Assembly (NCBI GenBank): GCA_035606695.1
Contig: DATNEW010000036.1
Coordinates: 1-64,000, forward strand
Source: Gemmatimonadaceae bacterium
GTDB taxonomy: Bacteria; Gemmatimonadota; Gemmatimonadetes; Gemmatimonadales; Gemmatimonadaceae
DNA: 64,000 nucleotides
Reading direction: 5' to 3'
The notes below the pieces were generated by a model, which ran no database searches, was not told the origin of the DNA, and saw nothing but the letters and a program-made list of their open reading frames with translations. The position numbers and the translations under genes are program-made. Positions 33,405-41,000 of this stretch are shown one piece after another; the stretch's first letter is position 1; each line of letters opens with the position of its first letter.

Positions 33405-33889
33405 ATGAAATCAGCGTTGGGCTATGGGACTTCGTTATTCAAGTTCTGCAATCAGGCGTGTATTCATCGTTCCTCACGTCGGCGCGTTGCGCCTCCGCTC
33501 TTTCAAGCTTTTACCAGCAAAAACGCGGGTGGACCGGGCCGCTCCAGAGGAGCGCGGTATCCATCCGCCATCGCCGGGTGCACTCGCCACTGCCGCGCGA
33601 GGGGGACCCAAGGCGCACCGAGTTCGCCATCGTCCTTCGCGCCGAAGCGCGGAGGACCTGCCGTCATCGGTGTTCGATTGTCCTGCGTTACTTGTCGGGA
33701 GCCGTTGCACTCACCCGAGTGCGTCAGCCGGAGCAGGCCCTTGCGTTATTGCAAGCCCATAAGGGTCGGCGCGCAGTTCGCCGGTTTTTCGATCACCACG
33801 ACGATGCCGACGCGAGCCGGAAATGCCGTAGCCCCTTGAATTTATTGAGGATTGGGCGCGGGTCAAGGGGGCCGGCACAGCGCGCGAAA
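33405..33889. other. Spacer upstream of fusA, no convincing gene
   Basis: This 485-bp stretch precedes fusA. Open frames here are short, Arg-rich and without recognisable motifs. It holds a GCGTTGGGCTATGGG repeat fragment near the fusA start and a candidate promoter at its far end. It probably acts as a long 5' leader of fusA. Confidence 0.6.
33839..33866 (-). promoter_or_regulatory. Candidate promoter for the fusA-tuf-rpsJ operon
   Basis: On the minus strand TTGACC (33866-33861) and TAAATT (33844-33839) are 16 bp apart. It would leave a leader of about 430 nt before fusA. Seen by eye only. Confidence 0.35.
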
Positions 33890-33925
33890 GCAAAGGGCGA
33901 CGGAGAATCCTCCGTCGCCCTTTGC
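33890..33925 (-). terminator. Hairpin after the plug-domain gene
   Basis: GCAAAGGGCGACGGAG pairs with CTCCGTCGCCCTTTGC around a short AAT-type loop. The minus-strand T-run is weak (TTT), so termination is probable, not certain. Confidence 0.6.
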
Positions 33926-33930
33926 AGTTT

Positions 33931-33960
33931 CGCCCAACACCCAACACCCAACGCCCAACG
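33931..33960. repeat. GGGCGATGGGCG-type repeat fragment
   Basis: CGCCCAACACCCAACACCCA and ACGCCCAACG repeat the CCCAAC(A/G)C unit of the cluster's spacer repeats, just downstream of the plug-domain gene. Confidence 0.6.
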
Positions 33961-34794
33961 CTACTCCCCTCGCCGCGTCCACACCGCCACCGCCCCACAC
34001 CGAAGATCCGGCTCGGCGAACTCGGACGGCATCTCGCTCAGGCCCCGGAACACCTCGACCGCTTCAACCACATCCATCGACAGCGAGCCCAACCCGTCCG
34101 TCACCGGATCGCTCCGGCCCGGAATGTCCATGCGATGACCGTCCACGAACCAGCCCACGTGACACGCCTGAATGCCCGCCGGCGTGCCTACCATCGTGCC
34201 AACACTCGTGCGCGACATGTTCATGCTCGACGTCGAACCCGGATCGAGCACTCGAAGGCCCGGCACGCTCTGCAGGAATTCGCCGAGGGTGTGCACGCCC
34301 GACTTCTCGAGCGCCACGCGATCGTAGTGAAGACCAGGACCCGTGGCGCGACGCGACTCGAAGCCCGTGAGCAGCGCGCTCCGCGCATTCATCCTCGGCG
34401 CCGCCGACTGTTCCGGACGAACGTGTTCGAGCACACCGATGCGATGCTGCGGATCACCCGACTGGGCGATTGGTACCTTGATCACGAGCCGCTCGCCATC
34501 GAGCAGCGGAATCGGCGACGACAACACCGAGGTGTAGCCCGCGCGCACCGCGGCGATCCGATAGGTGCCGTGGCCCACGTTCAGCGAGAACTGGCCCGCC
34601 GAGTCCGCGACGACGTGCACGACAGGCGCATCGCTCGCCGGATCCACGAGCATCACCGTGCCGCGCACCGGCGTGCCCGTCGCATCGTCGTACAGCACAC
34701 CCTTCACCGTAGCCTGCGCGAAGAGGCCCGTTGCCGCGAACGTGCAGAAAGTCAGTGCGGTCGCGGCCGCACGGTTCAGCGATTGGAAGCTCAT
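33961..34794 (-). CDS. Plug-only TonB-dependent-receptor-like protein
   Basis: The 277-residue protein has a signal peptide (residues 1-27, ending FAQ). A carboxypeptidase-regulatory-like domain follows at about residues 28-110 (VKGVLYDDATGTPVRGTVML and GTYRIAAVRAGY). The last 120 residues resemble a TonB receptor plug: HTLGEFLQSVPGLRVLDPG, VDGHRMDIPG and VEAVEVFRGLSEMPSEF. The outer-membrane barrel that should follow is missing and the frame stops cleanly. Either it is a truncated receptor or a stand-alone periplasmic protein. It is inserted between rpsG and fusA. Confidence 0.8.
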   Translation of the reverse strand: MSFQSLNRAAATALTFCTFAATGLFAQATVKGVLYDDATGTPVRGTVMLVDPASDAPVVHVVADSAGQFSLNVGHGTYRIAAVRAGYTSVLSSPIPLLDGERLVIKVPIAQSGDPQHRIGVLEHVRPEQSAAPRMNARSALLTGFESRRATGPGLHYDRVALEKSGVHTLGEFLQSVPGLRVLDPGSTSSMNMSRTSVGTMVGTPAGIQACHVGWFVDGHRMDIPGRSDPVTDGLGSLSMDVVEAVEVFRGLSEMPSEFAEPDLRCGAVAVWTRRGE

Positions 34795-35052
34795 GGTGCC
34801 ACCTCAATTCGGACGAGAGTCGCCGGGCCCATTTCGGATTGCTCCCTGCAATCCATCGTGCTTTGGTCCGACTGCGCCCGAGCTTCCAACCGACTGCTCG
34901 TCCACCCCGGCCCCACCCCACACGCCCACCCGGCACTTTTCCTATAGACCAGGATCGTGCCAGGACACGACCGCCTCTCGAACTTCCCGATAAAAAATGT
35001 GACCGACTCAGCGGTGCGGCTCGCCGCGGGATATTCCCTGTGAGAAACGACA
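34795..35052. other. Intergenic region with no gene seen
   Basis: The stretch lies upstream of the plug-domain gene and holds its presumed promoter, with CTATAGGA near 34945 as an AT-rich island. No reading frame is supported. Confidence 0.5.
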
Positions 35053-35086
35053 ACGGCGGCGAGTGATGTCTCTCACTCGCCGCCGT
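35053..35086 (-). terminator. Hairpin after the small hydrophilic protein gene
   Basis: ACGGCGGCGAGTGA and TCACTCGCCGCCGT pair around a six-base loop. It lies 20 bp after the stop at 35106; no long T-run follows. Confidence 0.6.
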
Positions 35087-35105
35087 CGATGAATTGCCGA
35101 GCCTC

Positions 35106-35417
35106 CTACTTGTCGTGATGTCTGCCGTGTCCCTCGATCTTCTTTTCAGGCTGATTGAGGTTGCGCTCGCGCGGACTCTGCGCCTGTCCCTTTCGCGCAT
35201 GCTGATCCCGCCGCAGATCGATGCTCGGCGGCAAATCGCCGGCGAGCTGATCGCCGCGCTGGTTGCTCGCGGTCTCCCCCAACGGATGCCCGGTCTGCGT
35301 CTCGAACTGCTCCGCAATGTTGTTCTCGGCGCGGCGACCGCGGCCACCGTGCGGATTGCCCCGCTCATTCAATTGCTGCCTGAACTTGTCGCTGCGGTCC
35401 TGCCGGAAGTCGCTCAT
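35106..35417 (-). CDS. Small hydrophilic, probably disordered protein
   Basis: ATG at 35417 is preceded by AGGAGG at ideal spacing, which decides strand and start over the opposing frame. The 103-residue product begins MSDFRQDRSDKFRQQLNERG and is rich in Arg, Gln, Asn, Asp and Gly, with a His/Lys tail EGHGRHHDK. It has no hydrophobic segment. Such compositions occur in stress or desiccation-related proteins, but I recognise no family. Confidence 0.65.
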   Translation of the reverse strand: MSDFRQDRSDKFRQQLNERGNPHGGRGRRAENNIAEQFETQTGHPLGETASNQRGDQLAGDLPPSIDLRRDQHARKGQAQSPRERNLNQPEKKIEGHGRHHDK

Positions 35418-35571
35418 GAAGTCCTCCTGTACGCTGGTCAAGCGGCAGACGGTGTGCCCCGCGCCTTGCGGACCGCGGTGAACTCCTCCCTGATTAACCA
35501 CCCGTTAACCGGTGGCTAACGCCGAGCCCGTAGCTTCGATTCGATAGCACTGCCTGACGCGACTCCTGGAG

Positions 35572-36975
35572 ATGAAGAACCTGATGCAGCGCCCCGCCAA
35601 AGCACACGTCATTCTCGCCGCCGTGTTCGGACTCATCGCTTGCGGCCTCACGGCGTGCGGCGGCGGCGAATCCGTCCCGTCGACGCAACCGACCACGTCA
35701 ACGCCTCCGCCCCCGCCACCGCCGGTCCCGGTCGTGGCTACGGTCACCGTGACCGGTTCAGCCGCGCTCGACGTCGGCAAGACGGCGCAGTTCAGCGCCG
35801 TCGCGAAGGACTCCACGGGCACCGCCATTTCCGGAAAGACCTTCACGTGGTCGAGCGCGAACGACGCCATCGCGAGCGTTGCATCGGATGGCACGGTGAC
35901 CGGAAAGACCGCCGGATCAACGACGATCAGCGCGTCCGTCGACGGCAAGTCCGGATCGGCGGCCGTTACGGTCAACGCTCCGGCACCGGTGGTCGCATCG
36001 ATCTCGATTTCCGGCACCTCCTCGCTGCAGGCCGGCACGACGACACAGCTCACGGCAACGGTCAAGGACGCAAGCGGCGCCGCGATCACGAGCGTTCCCG
36101 TCACGTGGTCGAGCTCCGATGCAACGCTCATCACCGTCTCGAACACCGGGCTCGTGAACGCCGGACACATCGCGAACGTCACCATCACCGCGACGGCCGG
36201 TGGAAAGTCCGCGACGCTCGCCGTCACGAGCTCACTCACGCCATACACCTTCAGCTTCGATCCGGCCACGAGCGCGTCGGATCAGCAGTTGATCAAGGAC
36301 GCCGTGCAATTCGCCGCCGGCTTCTATCAAACGACGTTCGGGCGAACCATCACGACGGCGTCGACCATCTCGACCTCGACGACGTCGGACGGCTGCTCGC
36401 GCGGCGGCTCGGCGGCCTTCACGGGCGCCGGCGCTGTGACGTTCTGTACTTCGAATGCGGGATGGGTGCTGAACGGTCCGATCTCGCGACAGAAGATCAC
36501 GGTGCACGAGGTCTTCCATCTCTGGCAGTTCCAGTACAAGTGGCTCGGGAATCCGAACACCGCGGGGGCTGACTGGCTGATCGAAGGCTCGGCCGAGTTC
36601 ATGGGGTATGACGGCATGGACGCGGAGAAGCTGATTCCGATCGCCACTACGCGCGGCTGCATGGCGAAACAGGTCGCCGACTTCGCGAAGCAGCAGCCGC
36701 CGGGTTTGCCGTCGCTGCCAACGCTCGAGCCGGCGACGGTGCTTCAAACCACGGTCGGTCCGGTGTACCCGTATTCCTGGATCGCGGTCGACGAGCTCAT
36801 TGCGTCGGCGGGAATCGGCTCGCTCAAGGTGTACGCGGACGCGATCGCGTCGGGCACGCCGTGGCAAACGGCGTTTCAGACCGCGTTCGGTACGTCGATC
36901 TCGGCGTTCTACGCGCAATTCCCGGGATATCTCGCGAGCCAGCCGGTGCCGGCGAACTTCCTCTGCGGCGTGTAA
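35572..36975 (+). CDS. Lipoprotein with Ig-like domains and an HExxH protease-like domain
   Basis: The 467-residue protein has a signal peptide with a lipobox (LTACG at about residue 29), then a Pro-rich linker. Two bacterial Ig-like (BIG2) domains follow (VTVTGSAALDVGKTAQFSAV and SISGTSSLQAGTTTQLTATV). The C-terminal 230 residues contain HEVFH at residues 312-316 and WLIEGSAEF with Glu338, a pattern of a gluzincin-type zinc peptidase. It probably sits on the outer membrane facing outward or in the periplasm. It lies on the opposite strand within the str gene group. The substrate is unknown. Confidence 0.8.
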   Translation: MKNLMQRPAKAHVILAAVFGLIACGLTACGGGESVPSTQPTTSTPPPPPPPVPVVATVTVTGSAALDVGKTAQFSAVAKDSTGTAISGKTFTWSSANDAIASVASDGTVTGKTAGSTTISASVDGKSGSAAVTVNAPAPVVASISISGTSSLQAGTTTQLTATVKDASGAAITSVPVTWSSSDATLITVSNTGLVNAGHIANVTITATAGGKSATLAVTSSLTPYTFSFDPATSASDQQLIKDAVQFAAGFYQTTFGRTITTASTISTSTTSDGCSRGGSAAFTGAGAVTFCTSNAGWVLNGPISRQKITVHEVFHLWQFQYKWLGNPNTAGADWLIEGSAEFMGYDGMDAEKLIPIATTRGCMAKQVADFAKQQPPGLPSLPTLEPATVLQTTVGPVYPYSWIAVDELIASAGIGSLKVYADAIASGTPWQTAFQTAFGTSISAFYAQFPGYLASQPVPANFLCGV

Positions 36976-36998
36976 GGAATTCCCGCGGCCGACGACGC

Positions 36999-37030
36999 AA
37001 AACGCCCCGTCGATATTCGACGGGGCGTTT
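36999..37030. terminator. Bidirectional terminator between the lipoprotein gene and rpsG
   Basis: CGCCCCGTCGA and TCGACGGGGCG pair around TAT, with AAAA on the left and TTT on the right. It can end transcription from both convergent units. Confidence 0.85.
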
Positions 37031-37062
37031 CGTCATCGAGTCTTCGTGAACTACTCGAGTGA

Positions 37063-37532
37063 TTACCAGCGATAGTGCGCGAACGCCTTGTTCGCGTCCG
37101 CCATGCGGTGCGTGTCTTCCTTCTTCTTCACCGCGTTGCCTTCACCCTTGCTCGCCGCGATCACCTCGGCCGCGAGCTTCTCCGGCATCGACTTCTCGTT
37201 GCGGTCGCGCGAGTAGTTGATCAGCCAGCGCATCGCCAGCGCCGTGCGGCGCTCAGGGCGCACTTCCACCGGCACCTGGTACGTGGCGCCGCCGACACGG
37301 CGGCTCTTCACTTCCACGACCGGCTTCAGATTCGCCAGGGCCTGCTTGAACACGTTCACGCCCGGCTGATTCGTGCGGCTTTCGACCAGGTCCATCGCGC
37401 CGTAGAAGATGCGCTCGGCCGTCGACTTCTTGCCCTGCAGCATCATGGCGTTGATGAACTTTGAAACGGTCTGGCTGTCGTAGCGCGCGTCGGCGAGAAT
37501 CGGACGCTTCACGCTTCCTTTGCGGCGGCTCA

Positions 37533-37533
<1 letters not shown>
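37063..37533 (-). CDS. rpsG: 30S ribosomal protein S7
   Basis: The 156-residue protein begins [20 protein letters not shown] and contains [40 protein letters not shown] and [20 protein letters not shown], standard S7. It nucleates the 30S head. Its start shares one base with the rpsL stop. It is followed by a terminator and not by fusA. Confidence 0.98.
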
Positions 37534-37919
<386 letters not shown>

Positions 37920-37999
37920 GTAGAACGGAAGGAATTCGAACGGGATAGCCCCGTGGATGCACTTCCCGCCTGACCAGAGTGGTCCGGGGGAGACTGGAA

Positions 38000-38028
38000 A
38001 AGGTATCCAATCGCGAGCGGTGCGTCAA
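38000..38028 (-). promoter_or_regulatory. Candidate promoter for rpsL-rpsG
   Basis: On the minus strand TTGACG (38028-38023) and TACCTT (38005-38000) are 17 bp apart, about 80 bp upstream of rpsL. The -10 is weak; seen by eye. Confidence 0.35.
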
Positions 38029-38078
38029 GCTGGCGAGGTCGTAATCCCAGACACGACACCGGGTTGCGATGCCTTGTG

Positions 38079-41000
38079 CTATTGGGACGACTGGCCGGAC
38101 GTCAAAAAGTTGGCGTGCACGGCGTCCACGAGCGAGGCGAGCGTATCCGTCGCGGTCGTGCTCGCCACCGTCGCGAATCGGTCGATCAGCGAACCCATCA
38201 CACCGGCGACGGCGCCACCCGTGTGCAACTGAGACGCGGTCACCGACCCGCCGGCGTCCAGACTGCTCGCGAGGAGGTTCGCGTCGACGGTCAAGCGAGG
38301 GGTCAAACTCGATGCATCGAACTCGATACCTCGCGCGCCCGACGCGTGGATCATCGACAGCACGTCGCCGAGCATGCGTCGCGCGTTGCTCCCGCTCACG
38401 GCCCAGCGCTCGAGCATGGCGTCGAAATTCCCAACCGCCTGCTCGACCCCCACTGCCGCCGCGGAGGAGTTGCTCGCCGGACCCGCGGGCGGCGCGGCCG
38501 AGCCCATCACTCGCGGCATGAGCGCATAGTCCGGAATACCGAGCGCGCCGAGGAGTCCGCTCGAATCGCTCAGCTTGAGCGCGGGCGAACCCGGAGCGGC
38601 GTTGATCTTCACCGCGCCGGTGTCGCTGTCGACCGTCGCCTGGACGCCGCCGATCTGATTCAGCGCACTCACGACGCCGTCGACCGTCGTGCTCGACGGA
38701 TCGATCGCGATGTCGACGCCGTTCACGGTCAACTTCCCCGCGTGCACCTTCGCATATTCCGACATGAGGCCAACGGCCACCGCACTCGGCGACGTCGGAT
38801 CGATGCCCACGACGCTCAGCGGGCTCGCATCCATCTTCGCCGCGGCCACAAAGCCGGATGTGTCCGCGCCGATCGTGATCGGCGACGACGATTTCACTTT
38901 CGCGGTGAGTGAAACAGTTTGCGTCGTTGGGTCGAAGTGTGCCGTCACACCGGCACGCGAGCTCGAGATGCGCGACAGCACGCTGGTCATGCTGTCGTTG
39001 TTTGCGACGGCGATCTGAACGCCATTGACCGTGAACGAACCGGCGTGCACCGATTGGCCGGGGTCGAACATTGGTGCACTGAGCTCCGCGCCGTTGAACA
39101 CCGCGTTCGGGTTGACGTGCGTGCCTGCCGAACCCTGCGCGACATGCAGCGCCGAGAGCAATCCGCTCGTGTCATCGACGATCGACAGCGGCGCGCCGGC
39201 GATGGTGGGCGTGAATGACAGCGTGTCGGTCAACGCGTTGTAGCTCGCCGTCACACCCGCATTCGCGGCAGTGATGCGATTGACGACGTCCTGGAGACTG
39301 TCGGTCGCCGCCGACACGGCGATCTGCTGTCCGTTGAGCGTGAACGCGCCGTCCGTCACGCCGCTGAACTCGGGCGTGCGCGCCAACACCTCGGCGAGGT
39401 CGCTGAGTTTTCCGGCCGCACCGTTCGCGGTCGCGAGACCGGTCGTAGCGAGGAATCCGGTGGTGTCGTTGCCAACGTCGATGAGATCCTGGCCCGGCGT
39501 ACTCCGCACGAGCGTGAGGCGATTGGTGTTTGCGTCGAACGCGGCGGTCACATCGGCACCCGCCGCGTTGAGCCGGCTGACGACCGTCGAGAATGAATCG
39601 GCGTTGGCGTCGACGTTGATCGCGACGCCGTTCACCGTGAACGATCCGCTGGTCACGGACGCGAACTGCGACGTCTTGGCGAGCACTTGTTCGTCGTCGC
39701 GCAGGTTCCCGCGCGCAGTGTTCGCGGCGTCGAGATGGGCATCGGCGAGAAAGCCGGTCGTGTCGTTGCCGACGGCGATCGGATCTTCGCTGTCGCCGGT
39801 CGTCGTCAGCTCGAGGGCGTTGGCCTGCGCGTCGAAGACGGCGCTCACGCCCGCGCCGGCTGCGTTGATTCGTGACACGACGTCGGTAAGTGAATCATTG
39901 GCGGGATCGACGCCGATCGACACGCCATTGATCGTAAACGAGCCGCTCGTGACGTCTCCGAATTGCGTCGTCTTCGCCAGCACCTGCAGGTCGTCGCGGA
40001 TGTTGCCCATGACCGTGTTCGCGGCGTCGACATGCGCGGCCGCGAGGAAGCCGGAGGTATCGCCGCCGATCGGCACGGCGTCCTCGCTGTCGTACGTCGC
40101 GTCGAGACGAAGGCCGTCCGTGACGGGATCGTACGTCGCCGTCACGCGTGCGCCGGAATTGTTGACTTTGTCAACTATCGTCTGAATGGTATCGGTGGCG
40201 GCGTCCACGGTGATCGTTTTTCCATCGACGACGAACGAGCCGTCCACGACCGACGCGAACACCGATACATCCTGGAGCGCCACGCCATCCTCGGCGACAT
40301 GGCCGCGCACCGTGTTCGACGTATCGAGGTATGCGGCGCCCAGGAATCCCGTGGCGTCGGCGCCAACCTGAACCAGTTGTTCGCCATTCAACGTCGCCGT
40401 CAGCCGCAGGCGATCACTCATCGTGTCGTATTCGGCGGTGACGCCCGCGCCGGCGCCGTTGATCCGCGTGATGACGGACGCCAGCGAGTCGGAGCTCGCA
40501 TCGACCGCGATCGCGACGCCGTTGATGGTAAACGAGCCCGTCGACACGGCACCGAACTGCGAGGTTTTCGCGAGCACCTGCTGATCGTCGCGCAGGTTGC
40601 CCTGCACCGTGTTGCTCGAGCTGATCCCCGCGGCAGCGAGAAATCCGGAGGTGTCGCCGCCGATCGCGACGTCGTCTTCGGTCTTGTACGTCGTCGTGAT
40701 GACGATCTTGTTCGTGTTCGTGTCGAACGTCGCCGTCGCGCGGGCTCCGGAGGAATTGATTCGTCCGACGATGTCGTTGACTGAATCCGTCGTCGCGACC
40801 GAGATCGTCCGCCCGTCGATGACGAACGCGCCGTCCACGACCGATGAAAACTGGCTGAGATCGGCGAGCGGCACTCCATCTTCCGACAGATGTCCGGGCA
40901 CCGCGTTGTTCGTGGAGAGATGCAACGCGCTCGAGAGGCCCGTCGAATCACTGACCGCGATCGGATCTTCGGTGTCGTACTTCGTCGTGAGATGCACGAC

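Noticed and set aside
33474-33710. Small open frame upstream of fusA
   Set aside because: It is Arg-rich with no ribosome-binding site or motif and lies in the presumed fusA leader.
34938-34960. CTGGCAC...TGGTC as a sigma-54 promoter upstream of the plug-domain gene
   Set aside because: The -12 element lacks the required GC dinucleotide and spacing.
35094-35519. Plus-strand frame opposite the small hydrophilic protein
   Set aside because: The minus-strand gene has a perfect AGGAGG at the right spacing and a terminator-like hairpin; the plus-strand frame has neither.
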